A DNA stretch of 17,447 nt. Origin: DATJOJ01 sp035507035 (lineage in GTDB: Bacteria; Acidobacteriota; Terriglobia; Terriglobales; Acidobacteriaceae). The stretch is taken from contig DATJOJ010000039.1 of NCBI GenBank assembly GCA_035507035.1, positions 1-17,447 on the forward strand, in the 5' to 3' direction. The position numbers were made by a program, and so were the translations under genes. The notes below the pieces were generated by a model. It saw only the letters and a program-made list of their open reading frames with translations. It did no database searches and was not told the origin of the DNA. Positions 4,944-13,301 of this stretch are shown here, piece by piece; position 1 is the first letter of the stretch, and every line of letters starts with the position of its first letter.

Positions 4944-6899
4944 ATGCTGAAAAGATTCCGAGATAAGAAGGTCGACGCAGATTGGCTACACACGAACTTC
5001 CCGTGCATGATGGCCTGCCCGGCGCACACCAATGCGGGGCGCTACGTTGGCCTGATTGCCGAGGGACGCTTCGAGGAAGCCTATCGCCTGGCGCGTCAGC
5101 CAAATCCGCTGGCGAGTATCTGCGGGAGAGTGTGTGCGCATCCTTGCGAGACTGCTTGCCGCCGCGGGGAAATCGATAAGCCCATCTCGATTCGTGCACT
5201 CAAGCGCTTCCTGACAGAGCAATTCGGACCGGAATCGAAGCATCCCATCCGAATCACGGAAGGACGCTCTCAAAAGAGGCTTCCGTATAAGGTCGCGATC
5301 GTGGGAGCCGGGCCGGTCGGGCTTTCGGCAGCGCACGATCTGGCGCTGATGGGTTACTCGGTCACTCTCTTTGAAGCCGCTCCAGTAGCCGGCGGCATGT
5401 TGTATCTCGGAATTCCCGAATATCGATTGCCCAGAGATGTAGTCGAGGCACAGGTTCGCGAAATTCTCGAAACTGGCGACATCACTCTCAAACTGAACCA
5501 TGTCGCGGGGCGCGACTTCGCCATCTCCGAATTGCGCCAGCAAGGCTTTGACGCCGTGTTAATTTCGGTCGGCGCCCACCGCAGCCGCGATCTCAGCATA
5601 CCCGGCGTCGATCTCGATGGCGTTCACAAGGGTATCGATTTCCTGCTCAACGTAAATCTTGGCTACAAGTTCACGATTGGGAAGAAAGTCATTGTGATCG
5701 GCGGCGGCAATGTCGCCATGGATGTCGCGCGCTCCGCCGCGCGCGAAGTGGTTCGTCAACACGCGGGCGGAATCCAGGATGTCGAGCCCTCGGCTGAGAA
5801 TGTTTCTGCGGTTGCTACCAAAGAGATGGTCGACATTTCGCTTTCCGCGTTGCGCATGGGAGCGCGCGAGGTGAACTTAGTCTGTCTTGAACGGCGCCAC
5901 GAAATGCCGGCCGCGCTCGAAGAGATCGAAGAAGCTGAGGAAGAAGGCATCATTATTCATCCGGGGTTCGGGCCGAAGCGAATTCTGGGCAAAGAGGGCA
6001 AAGTCACCGCGCTCGAAGCTCTCAAGACGAAGTGGGTCTTCGACGAGAACCGGCGCTTCAACCCTGCTTTTTACGAGGGCAGCGAAAGCCAGATCGAGTG
6101 CGACACGATCATCATGGCAATTGGCCAGGCTCCGCGCCTGGACTTCTTCACTGCGGAAGACAAGGTCGAACTTTCTCCGCGCGGCCTGATATCCGTGAAC
6201 CAGCAAACTCTCATGACTTCTGCTCCGGGCATTTTTGCCGGCGGCGATTGCGTGTTTGGCCCGCGGCTGATTATCGACAGCGTGGGCGACGGCAAACGCG
6301 CCGCGATCGGCATCGACGAATATCTGCGCGGTGGCAAGCATCCCGATCCGGTCATTGAAGTCGAAGTGCTCAAGCGTCATGCCATGCCCCTTGGCTACCT
6401 CGATCTCAACCGCTATCCCGTCCCGATGCTCCCGCTGGAACGCCGCACTGGCGTCACAGAGGTTGAAATCGGCTATGACGCCAAAAGCGCGATGGCCGAG
6501 GCTCAGCGCTGCTTGCACTGCTGGGTCAATACGATCTTCGAAGGTGTGCCGGAAGATGGCAGCATGTGCATCCTCTGCGGCGGGTGCGTCGATATCTGTC
6601 CGGAAAAATGTCTGGAACTGGTTTCGCTCGATCGCATTAGCTTCGAGCCGGATGCGGTGCAGCAGATTCGGGAAAACCAGGAATGTCTTGGCGTGGAACT
6701 CGACGAAATCGCGGCCGACGAACTCGGAGTGGTTACTGGATCGGCGATGTTGAAAGATGAAACGCGCTGCATTCGCTGCGGCTTGTGCGCGATGCGCTGT
6801 CCCGTTGGCACGATAACGATGGAGTCCTACAACCTGCTTCCGGCCGAGCCGACCGGGTTGATCTCAGTCGCATCGATCGGAGCAGGGTTGCAGAAGTAA
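4944..6899 (+). CDS. FAD/FeS NAD(P)-type oxidoreductase (glutamate-synthase small-subunit-like) with C-terminal ferredoxin domain
   Basis: The 651 residues fall in three parts. Residues ~1-110 are an N-terminal FeS domain with cysteines at 21 and 25, then 60, 64, 68 and 72 (CGRVCAHPCETAC). Next is an FAD/NAD(P) two-dinucleotide-fold flavoprotein with GAGPVG (121-126) and GGGNVA (253-258), and with GGDCVFGPRLIIDSVGDG near the end of the core. The C-terminus is a 2x[4Fe-4S] ferredoxin domain, CILCGGCVDICPEKC from 542 and CIRCGLCAMRCP from 609. The family moves electrons between NAD(P)H and FeS partners. No glutamate-synthase large subunit is nearby. Instead the Rieske/cytochrome b genes follow, so I infer a link between quinol or cytochrome and NAD(P) or ferredoxin. 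No signal peptide is present, so it is cytoplasmic. A TTG at 4920 is an alternative start. Neither start has a clear ribosome binding site. Confidence 0.85.
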   Translation: MLKRFRDKKVDADWLHTNFPCMMACPAHTNAGRYVGLIAEGRFEEAYRLARQPNPLASICGRVCAHPCETACRRGEIDKPISIRALKRFLTEQFGPESKHPIRITEGRSQKRLPYKVAIVGAGPVGLSAAHDLALMGYSVTLFEAAPVAGGMLYLGIPEYRLPRDVVEAQVREILETGDITLKLNHVAGRDFAISELRQQGFDAVLISVGAHRSRDLSIPGVDLDGVHKGIDFLLNVNLGYKFTIGKKVIVIGGGNVAMDVARSAAREVVRQHAGGIQDVEPSAENVSAVATKEMVDISLSALRMGAREVNLVCLERRHEMPAALEEIEEAEEEGIIIHPGFGPKRILGKEGKVTALEALKTKWVFDENRRFNPAFYEGSESQIECDTIIMAIGQAPRLDFFTAEDKVELSPRGLISVNQQTLMTSAPGIFAGGDCVFGPRLIIDSVGDGKRAAIGIDEYLRGGKHPDPVIEVEVLKRHAMPLGYLDLNRYPVPMLPLERRTGVTEVEIGYDAKSAMAEAQRCLHCWVNTIFEGVPEDGSMCILCGGCVDICPEKCLELVSLDRISFEPDAVQQIRENQECLGVELDEIAADELGVVTGSAMLKDETRCIRCGLCAMRCPVGTITMESYNLLPAEPTGLISVASIGAGLQK

Positions 6900-6956
6900 A
6901 TTCAAAATGCCCATCCTAAACGCCGCAACGTCTCAGAGTGGGCGCACAAGGCCCTT

Positions 6957-7463
6957 ATGTCAGAAGAAACAAAGAAGACAGACGACGTCAGCCGTCGACA
7001 GTTCTTTGCAAAACTAGGCCTGGGCTCGCTGGGCATCGCTGCGGCAGGCACCGTGGCGTTTGCATATCAATATCTCGAACCCAACGTTCTGTACGAACCA
7101 TCGCCCGTGGTCAACGCGGGCAAACCCGATCGCTATCCGCTCGATTCGGTCACGCTCGATGTTACGACCGGGATTTATATCATCCATTCGCAAGAAGGTT
7201 TTTTCTCGCTGAGCGCGGTGTGCACGCATCTCGGCTGCCTGACCGCGTGGAAGCCGGAGTTGGGCATCATTGCCTGTCCCTGCCATGGCAGCAAATTCTT
7301 TGCTTTCCAGCAAGATGGGCACAGGCCCGGCGACAAGATCGAAGGCCCGGCGCCCAAGCCGCTACCCTGGAAGCACATCTGGCTCAATGATGACGGCGAT
7401 CTCCTCGTCGATCGCTCGAGCGACGTGCCCCCGCTCGCGCGGGACTCTTTCGTGAGGATCTGA
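6957..7463 (+). CDS. Rieske iron-sulfur protein of a cytochrome bc-type complex
   Basis: This 168-residue protein has a twin-arginine signal/anchor (SRRQFFAKLGLGSLGIAAAG). The cluster-binding motifs are CTHLGC (89-94) and CPCHGS (107-112). Ligands are C89, H91, C107 and H110, with C94 and C109 as the disulfide pair. The 12-residue gap between the two boxes equals that of b6f-type Rieske proteins. The conserved GPAPKPLPW follows. It transfers electrons from quinol at the Qo site to the c-type cytochromes encoded downstream. Its stop codon is separated by one base from the cytochrome b start, so it is in the same operon. AAGG lies about nine bases before the ATG. Confidence 0.95.
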   Translation: MSEETKKTDDVSRRQFFAKLGLGSLGIAAAGTVAFAYQYLEPNVLYEPSPVVNAGKPDRYPLDSVTLDVTTGIYIIHSQEGFFSLSAVCTHLGCLTAWKPELGIIACPCHGSKFFAFQQDGHRPGDKIEGPAPKPLPWKHIWLNDDGDLLVDRSSDVPPLARDSFVRI

Positions 7464-7464
7464 C

Positions 7465-8316
7465 ATGGCGAAGACTGTGGACCAATATTTTGGCGAACTG
7501 CGCGAGACGCGAGTCTGGCGCTCGATCTTTCGCAGCGGCACGGGATCGAGCACGCTCAAACGCGCTGTGGCGATCCAGCAGAACGTATTCCTGCACCTGT
7601 TCTCGACCAAGGTGCGCACGCGCGTGCTCGGCTTCAGTGCGACGTGGTATCTGGGTACGCTAACTCTCGGCACTTTCCTTCTGCTGGTCGCGACCGGAAT
7701 TCCGCTGATGCTCTACTACCATCCGTCAGTACCACAGGCTTATGCAGACATGAAGGATCTGCAATTCGTAGTGTCCTCGGGATTGTTTCTGCGCAACCTG
7801 CACCGCTGGTCGGCGCATGCCATGGTCTTTCTCGTGTTTGCGCATATGTTCAAAGTTTTTTATCGCGGAGCGTATCGAACTCCGCGCGAATTTAATTGGG
7901 TGATCGGCGTTGTGCTTCTGCTCATCACTCTGCTCCTTAGTTACACCGGATATCTGCTGCCTTGGGATCAACTGGCTTATTGGGCGATCACGGTTGGTTC
8001 GAACATCGCCTCGGCGGTTCCGCTAATGGGGGACAAAATTCGCTTCCTTCTGTTGGGCGGCCATGCCGTAAACGCTAACGCACTGCTGCGCTTCTATGTG
8101 TTGCACTGCATGATCCTTCCTCTGACGGCCATGTTCTTCGTTGCGATTCATTTCTGGCGCATTCGCAAAGACGGCGGACTGTATTCCCATTCCAGCGAAC
8201 CTGAAGTCGTGCGTGCTCGGGTCGCAAATGGACGCGAAGATGAGAATCCCCCTTCTCGCAAAATCGGCGAGAAGGAGGATACGCCCAGCACTGTCAGCGT
8301 AAAGGAGGAGCAGTAA
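7465..8316 (+). CDS. Cytochrome b, N-terminal (b6-like) subunit
   Basis: This 283-residue protein has four transmembrane helices. Heme b ligands are H113 and H127 (H-x13-H, helix B) and H214 and H229 (H-x14-H, helix D). The 14-residue gap in helix D is the cytochrome b6 pattern rather than the bc1 pattern. The Q-binding region LLSYTGYLLPWDQLAYWA is conserved. At the place where b6 carries the cysteine that binds heme ci, the sequence has Tyr (ATWYLGT, ~62), so a covalent heme ci is not expected. The last ~45 residues are a charged, disordered cytoplasmic tail. The stop overlaps the next start (TAATG), the usual arrangement of split cytochrome b genes. Confidence 0.95.
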   Translation: MAKTVDQYFGELRETRVWRSIFRSGTGSSTLKRAVAIQQNVFLHLFSTKVRTRVLGFSATWYLGTLTLGTFLLLVATGIPLMLYYHPSVPQAYADMKDLQFVVSSGLFLRNLHRWSAHAMVFLVFAHMFKVFYRGAYRTPREFNWVIGVVLLLITLLLSYTGYLLPWDQLAYWAITVGSNIASAVPLMGDKIRFLLLGGHAVNANALLRFYVLHCMILPLTAMFFVAIHFWRIRKDGGLYSHSSEPEVVRARVANGREDENPPSRKIGEKEDTPSTVSVKEEQ

Positions 8317-9020
8317 TGACCGATGCGAAAGACTTCGTCGCTGGCGTGGACTCGAACGCGAAACGCTCACCTCGTCGCATCGTCTTTATTACGCGGCGCA
8401 CTTCGGCGCAGGTAAAGGCGGAAACGGAAGAGCAGATTCAGACGTTCCCTGAGGTACTGTTCCGGGCCGCGGTTGCGATTCAGGTTCTCGCTATCGCGCT
8501 GGTCTGGATCGCGCTCGTGTTTAATGCTCCGCTCGAGGGCCTGGCCGACCCGTCGCACACTCCCAATCCAGCGAAGGCGCCCTGGTATTTTCTCGGCCTG
8601 CAGGAGATGCTCCATTACTTCCCTCCCGTCGTGGCCGGAGTCTTGGTGCCCGGACTTGTGGTGATGGCGTTGATCGTTATTCCCTATTTCAAAGTCAATA
8701 TCGAGGCCGATGGATTGTTTCTCAAAGATCGCCAGCGGCGGCTGCGCATGTTTTACATCGTCGCGGCGGTGCTTTCAATCTTTTTAGGATGGTTTCATGT
8801 CGTTGTGGCGTTGATCCCGACACTGATCATGGCTGCGCTGATGCTGGTCGCATCGCAGAGTTCCCCGAAATCTTCTTCGGCATTCCGCCGCTACCTGGCG
8901 GCACGGCCGCTTTCTTACTGGATCATGACGTGGTTCTTATTCGAGTTGGTCGTGCTCACCGCCGTGGGCACATTCTTCCGCGGGCCAGGCTGGTCTTGGG
9001 TGTGGCCGTGGCAGGGGTGA
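8316..9020 (+). CDS. Cytochrome b, C-terminal (subunit IV-like) subunit
   Basis: The 234 residues start one base inside the previous stop, with a strong AAAGGAGGAG upstream. After a charged ~45-residue N-terminus come at least four hydrophobic segments (about 50-69, 103-126, 146-180 and 200-222), more than the three of plant subunit IV. The Qo-site motif that is usually PEWY reads APWY (88-91) within NPAKAPWYFLGLQEML, so the catalytic Glu position is Pro. The C-terminus FFRGPGWSWVWPWQG is a Trp-rich tail that I recall from menaquinol-type complexes of Nitrospirota and deltaproteobacteria. Together with the b6-like subunit it completes the quinol-oxidising core. Confidence 0.92.
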   Translation: MTDAKDFVAGVDSNAKRSPRRIVFITRRTSAQVKAETEEQIQTFPEVLFRAAVAIQVLAIALVWIALVFNAPLEGLADPSHTPNPAKAPWYFLGLQEMLHYFPPVVAGVLVPGLVVMALIVIPYFKVNIEADGLFLKDRQRRLRMFYIVAAVLSIFLGWFHVVVALIPTLIMAALMLVASQSSPKSSSAFRRYLAARPLSYWIMTWFLFELVVLTAVGTFFRGPGWSWVWPWQG

Positions 9021-9042
9021 CAGAGATGAGGGTACGGCGCTC

Positions 9043-11088
9043 ATGAAAGCTAACCTTAGGTCGTTTTGGCGGAGATTCTTCGGTGACAGCGTCCGCGCCT
9101 TCGGTGTGGTCAGCCTGATATTCCTGGTCTCGCTGGCGATCGCTCCCGCAAAGAATTTTTTCAGCGAGTGGCGTCATTACCAGCATGGCTATCTGAAGAT
9201 GATTCGCAACCGCAGCGAGGCCAACACGCTACAGCGGCATTTTAAGAGCGGGATTCAGCAAATATGGATTCCCGATCTCAACGTGGTCGATCGTTGCACG
9301 AGTTGCCATGTCGCCATGAAAGAAGCAAGCTTGACAGATGTCGCCACGCAACCGTTCCGCCCCCATCCAGTCATCCCGCACAAACTCGACGAATTCGGCT
9401 GCACGATTTGCCATCGGGGACAGGGTGCCGCAACGACACTTTCCGAGGCGCACAGCAGCACGCTCGCATGGGAACAGCCGATCTTGCCGGCAAAGTACAC
9501 CGAGTCCTCCTGCGGAGAATGCCACCGCAACTGGCTGATGGGCACTCCAGTTCTGAACCAGGGACGCGCCATGCTCGCCCGTTTCGGTTGCGTGAACTGC
9601 CACAGCGTGAAGTTGCCCGATGGCACGACGATGAAGGCGACGGATGATCCACCGTCTCTTTCGCACATCGCCGATAAGACTACCCGCGAATGGATCTATG
9701 CCTGGCTGAAAGATCCGCAGGCCTACGCGACCACCGCGACGATGCCGAATTTCAAGCTCAGCGATGACGACGCGCGCGATATGTCGGCGTTTCTGATCGC
9801 CAACAGCACACCGGTTGCAGGGGATTCGGCCACAGTTCCCGCAAAAGCATCCCCCGATCCGACGGCCGGGGCCAGCCTCTACGGCGAATCCTTCTGTGCG
9901 TCATGCCACGCCGTGCAGAATGCGGCAGGAAATGTGGTTGGCGGCGACGTAGGTCCCGAATTGACGCGCATCGGTAGCAAAGTGAAATCAGAGTGGTTGC
10001 AGGGCTGGCTGCGGAATCCGCGGACCTTTGATCCCGGGACCGCTATGCCGCACTATCGCTTCAATGACGCTCAGGTGGCGACGCTGGCTGGATTTCTCGA
10101 AGCAAAGACCGACTCCGACCTTCTGAGCAATGTCCATATCGATCCCGCTACGCGCGAACAAATCGTTCATGGTAAGCGCTTAGTCTCTGACTATGGCTGC
10201 GCCTCGTGCCACGAGATCGCCGGGATCAAGAGGCCGGAGACCTTTGCGCCAGAACTCACCCGCATCGGCAGCAAACCGATCACGCAGCTGCTCTTCCTGC
10301 GTGGAATGCCGCACACTCTGCCGGATTACATTGCCGGAAAGATCAGGCAACCGCGGGCATTTTCGCCTGGTCTGAAAATGCCGCAGTACAGCTTCACTTC
10401 GGCTCAAATCGATGCACTGACGACGGCCCTGCTTGCATTGAATGAACGTTCGAGCACGCTGCCACCACCGCTCACCGTACCCGCACCTCCAAAATCGGAG
10501 TACCAGCCTGCGGGCAAGGCGGGGAAGCTGATGACTGACCTCGCCTGCTTGAGTTGTCATCGCATAAACGGTCATGGCGGCGACATGGCGCCTGATCTCA
10601 CATGGGAAGGCAGTTCGGTGCAGAGGCAATGGCTGGTGGACTTCCTGAAAACTCCGAACACGCTCCGTCCGGCGTTGATACGCCGCATGCCGCGATTCAA
10701 CCTGACCGATGCCGAGACGAATGAACTCGCCGACTACATCATGACCGTTTACCAAAGCCCTGCCGTCGACCGCGACTCCATGCCGCAGAGCGGCTATCCG
10801 CAAAGCCAGATCGAACTCGGCCGGCAGCTCTTCTATGAAAAGTACTCATGTCAAGGCTGCCACATCGTCGATACGAAAACCGACAAGGGTTACATCGGCC
10901 CGACTCTCACACAGGTGGGATCGCGGCTCACCGCCGCTTGGATCTATGCCTGGATGAAAAATCCGCAGGCACTACGGCCAGGAACGATCGAACCCAACCG
11001 CGCCATGAGCGACGAAGACGCCCGCGCACTCACCGCATTTCTGATCTCGCAAAAGGGCGCAGGAAAGCAGGAGGCCGCAAAGAAATGA
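9043..11088 (+). CDS. Octaheme membrane-anchored cytochrome c of the bc-type complex
   Basis: This 681-residue protein has one N-terminal transmembrane anchor (~19-35) and a large periplasmic part with eight CXXCH sites. The first three (C85, C120, C157) form a compact triheme region that includes FGCTICHRGQGAAT, typical of multiheme subunits of such complexes. The next five (C183, C285, C386, C502, C603) each begin a class I cytochrome c domain. Four of these domains have the Met-ligand motif (MPNF, MPHY, MPQY, MPRF). The fifth has IEPNRAMSDED instead, so its Met ligand is displaced or absent. It replaces cytochrome f/c1 and would act as a heme wire from the Rieske protein to periplasmic acceptors. 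It follows the cytochrome b gene by 22 bases and overlaps the next start by four (ATGA). Confidence 0.92.
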   Translation: MKANLRSFWRRFFGDSVRAFGVVSLIFLVSLAIAPAKNFFSEWRHYQHGYLKMIRNRSEANTLQRHFKSGIQQIWIPDLNVVDRCTSCHVAMKEASLTDVATQPFRPHPVIPHKLDEFGCTICHRGQGAATTLSEAHSSTLAWEQPILPAKYTESSCGECHRNWLMGTPVLNQGRAMLARFGCVNCHSVKLPDGTTMKATDDPPSLSHIADKTTREWIYAWLKDPQAYATTATMPNFKLSDDDARDMSAFLIANSTPVAGDSATVPAKASPDPTAGASLYGESFCASCHAVQNAAGNVVGGDVGPELTRIGSKVKSEWLQGWLRNPRTFDPGTAMPHYRFNDAQVATLAGFLEAKTDSDLLSNVHIDPATREQIVHGKRLVSDYGCASCHEIAGIKRPETFAPELTRIGSKPITQLLFLRGMPHTLPDYIAGKIRQPRAFSPGLKMPQYSFTSAQIDALTTALLALNERSSTLPPPLTVPAPPKSEYQPAGKAGKLMTDLACLSCHRINGHGGDMAPDLTWEGSSVQRQWLVDFLKTPNTLRPALIRRMPRFNLTDAETNELADYIMTVYQSPAVDRDSMPQSGYPQSQIELGRQLFYEKYSCQGCHIVDTKTDKGYIGPTLTQVGSRLTAAWIYAWMKNPQALRPGTIEPNRAMSDEDARALTAFLISQKGAGKQEAAKK

Positions 11089-11831
11089 TTCGTAATTCTA
11101 CGAGCATGGCTGCCCTTTTGACGGTCTTCCTGACGGCATCTCTTGCAACATCCTGTTCGCGGAAGAATGCCTCGGTGACTTTGCCCAAACCCGCGACATT
11201 CGGCGCCGCGATCGTCGAATCAAGCGGCGGGAAGCAGATGGCTCAGACCGGCAGCTTGCTGCCGCAGCCTGTGATTGTGCAAGTCAACGACGAGCAGGGC
11301 AACGGAATCCCGGGAGCGCTGGTCCAGTTCGAAGCCGCTCCGGGAGTCTCATTCGATCCGGCGTATGGGCTGACCGACTCGAGTGGCCAATTCACTACAA
11401 ACGTGTCCCTCGGCGGAATGGCAGGCCGCTATCAACTCACCGCTTTTACCTTCGACAAATCGCATAAGAGGATTGAACTCAACCTTCAGGAAATTGCGCT
11501 GGGGTATCAGCAGACGGTGGGTCGTCGTCTGAATGACCAGTATTGTGATCGATGCCACAATCCTGAGTCGACTGTGGAGCGCGTCTCGAACTACGACAAC
11601 CTCGAGGTGAAGCCGCATGCATTTGCCGAGGGAGATACGTTGAACAAGATCAGCGACGCCGATCTCACCGCCATCATCACGCATGGCGGGCCCGCACTCA
11701 ACAGGTCCGCGCTGATGCCGCCCTGGGGAAATACCTTAAGTAAAGCGGATATCGAGGCATTGATTGCATATATTCGTTCTGTTTCTGATCCGCCCTCGCG
11801 CGCCGCGGGGCCAATCTATGGGAAGGACTAG
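11085..11831 (+). CDS. Lipoprotein: Ig-like domain fused to monoheme cytochrome c
   Basis: This 248-residue protein starts at the ATG overlapping the previous stop. Residues ~1-23 are a lipoprotein signal with lipobox LATSC, so the Cys after the core is lipidated. Residues ~50-135 form a bacterial Ig-like/invasin-type domain (VNDEQGNGIPGALVQFEA, then LTDSSGQFTTNVSLGG). The C-terminal ~100 residues are a class I cytochrome c with CDRCH as heme site and LMPPW as the Met ligand, ending in an IEALIAYIRS helix. It is the last gene of the operon. The membrane-tethered, adhesin-like linker plus one heme suggests a terminal electron acceptor or a docking subunit for the octaheme protein. That role is inferred. 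Confidence 0.85.
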   Translation: MIRNSTSMAALLTVFLTASLATSCSRKNASVTLPKPATFGAAIVESSGGKQMAQTGSLLPQPVIVQVNDEQGNGIPGALVQFEAAPGVSFDPAYGLTDSSGQFTTNVSLGGMAGRYQLTAFTFDKSHKRIELNLQEIALGYQQTVGRRLNDQYCDRCHNPESTVERVSNYDNLEVKPHAFAEGDTLNKISDADLTAIITHGGPALNRSALMPPWGNTLSKADIEALIAYIRSVSDPPSRAAGPIYGKD

Positions 11832-12073
11832 CACCCATAATCTCGCGATTGCCACGAGTAGGCGGTGGGATGCCAATAACTTTCCAGCCGGGATGCTACT
11901 CAGCAGATGCAGCGGCAGCGGCCATGAGGGCGCTGGCCAAGGGTTCGATAAACCGTTTCAAGCGGCGCTTTAGGGTAGCTCCGGAAGGCATCCGCTTCGA
12001 TGCACGCCGACATAGTGTAATTTCCATGGGATCATGCCCAAAACTTCAATGATCTAGGGAGGTCGAGTCGGAC

Positions 12074-13027
12074 ATGCCACCCATGGGTAGCTCCACAACA
12101 CGTAGAGACGAACGAGAATTGCATGATGCGCATTTCGCCATGCGTCTTTCTTTGATTGTTGGTTTGGCAATGCTGATTGGCAAAATCACCGTCTATTTTA
12201 TGACGCAGTCCGCCGCCGTTTTTTCCGACGCAGCCGAGTCGGTCGTTCACGTAATCGCGGTCGCATTTGCCTGGTTCAGTCTTCGGCTCAGCACAAGATC
12301 GGCCTCTCCTCAATTCCTATATGGCTACGAGCGGATCACTTTTTTCTCCGCGGGTTTTGAAGGGGCAATGATTGCCGTGGCCGCGATCTCAATTCTTTAT
12401 GAATCAATTCGCAAGTGGATCGGCGGACTACAGTTGCAGCACTTGCGAGGGGGCATGGCAATGATCCTGCTGGCTGGAATGCTCAATGCGGGTCTGGGTT
12501 ACTATCTCCTCCGAACCGGCCGGCGCACCAACTCACTGATTCTGGAAGCCGATGGCAAACACGTTTTGACCGATAGCTTGACTAGCTTTGGCGTGGTGGG
12601 AGGACTCGGGCTGGTGCTGTTGACGCACTGGAAGCCTTTCGATCCGCTGATAGCAATCGGAGTCGCCGTAAATATCCTCTGGTCAGGGGGACGCTTGGTT
12701 TGGCACTCGGCTGTCGGCCTCATGGATTATTCGGATCCAAGAGCCGGTCGGAAAATTCGTGAGAAGTTGGATTTGATTTGCTCAGAACTAGCCATCCAGT
12801 ACCACGGCGTTCGTTTCCGAACCACGGGGTACCGTCAGATCATCGAAGTACACTTACTGTTCCCGCACCTGACATCGGTTAGCGAGGCGCACCGCTTGGC
12901 AACCGTTCTCGAAGAACGACTGCCGACCGAGCTAGGAATGCCCGCTGAAATTATGACTCACTTGGAGTCATTGGAAGACCATGCCCATGTTCACCGCGAA
13001 GAACACTACACCGGCAAACCCGAGTAA
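12074..13027 (+). CDS. Cation diffusion facilitator (CDF) family metal transporter
   Basis: This 317-residue protein has six predicted membrane helices followed by a ~95-residue cytoplasmic domain, the CDF layout. Metal-site residues are visible in helix 2 (FSDAAESVVH) and helix 5 (DGKHVLTDSLTS, the H-x3-D pair). GYERITFFSA corresponds to the conserved 'YG..r.e' motif after helix 2. The C-terminal domain has the family's regulatory fold pattern (VRFRTTGYRQIIEVHLLF) and ends His-rich (HAHVHREEH). It exports divalent cations by proton antiport. The metal (Zn, Fe, Mn or other) cannot be told: helix 2 has D-x2-E rather than the Zn-type D-x3-D. AGGGAGG lies 11 bases before the ATG. It is separated from the cytochrome operon by 242 bases, so probably has its own promoter. 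Confidence 0.9.
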   Translation: MPPMGSSTTRRDERELHDAHFAMRLSLIVGLAMLIGKITVYFMTQSAAVFSDAAESVVHVIAVAFAWFSLRLSTRSASPQFLYGYERITFFSAGFEGAMIAVAAISILYESIRKWIGGLQLQHLRGGMAMILLAGMLNAGLGYYLLRTGRRTNSLILEADGKHVLTDSLTSFGVVGGLGLVLLTHWKPFDPLIAIGVAVNILWSGGRLVWHSAVGLMDYSDPRAGRKIREKLDLICSELAIQYHGVRFRTTGYRQIIEVHLLFPHLTSVSEAHRLATVLEERLPTELGMPAEIMTHLESLEDHAHVHREEHYTGKPE

Positions 13028-13301
13028 GGTTGTCCTCTGGGCGCGCTTGGTTCCTGGAGTACGGATTTCGATCCGCGCATGCGGAACGAGCTGAAATTTG
13101 TCATCTACCACGGACAAAAATGACAATCGATTGAGCTGCCCGTTGTTGCGAAGCCCCGGATCCCAAACAAACGCATCCGAAATAGAACCAAGAGCACTAT
13201 TTCAGAGCGCCTCTTTATAGACGTAAGGCTTGAGTCAGCGTCACCGACATATTCCACTAAAGTCATAGCCGCCCGATCCGCCCGCACACCGCGCGGATTG
13301 G

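Noticed and set aside
5877..6518. 213-residue minus-strand frame
   Set aside because: It lies wholly antisense within the FAD/FeS oxidoreductase and shows no domain. It is a high-GC shadow frame.
4944..6899. Calling this gene glutamate synthase small subunit (gltD)
   Set aside because: The flavoprotein core is related, but the C-terminal ferredoxin domain, the absence of a large subunit and the bc-complex context argue against glutamate synthesis.
10180..10803. 207-residue minus-strand frame
   Set aside because: Antisense to the octaheme cytochrome; no motif and no ribosome binding site.
11849..12052. Possible 67-residue gene between the cytochrome operon and the CDF transporter
   Set aside because: Parts (MRALAKGSINRFKRRFRVAP) look protein-like, but there is no ribosome binding site and no known motif. 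Left unannotated.
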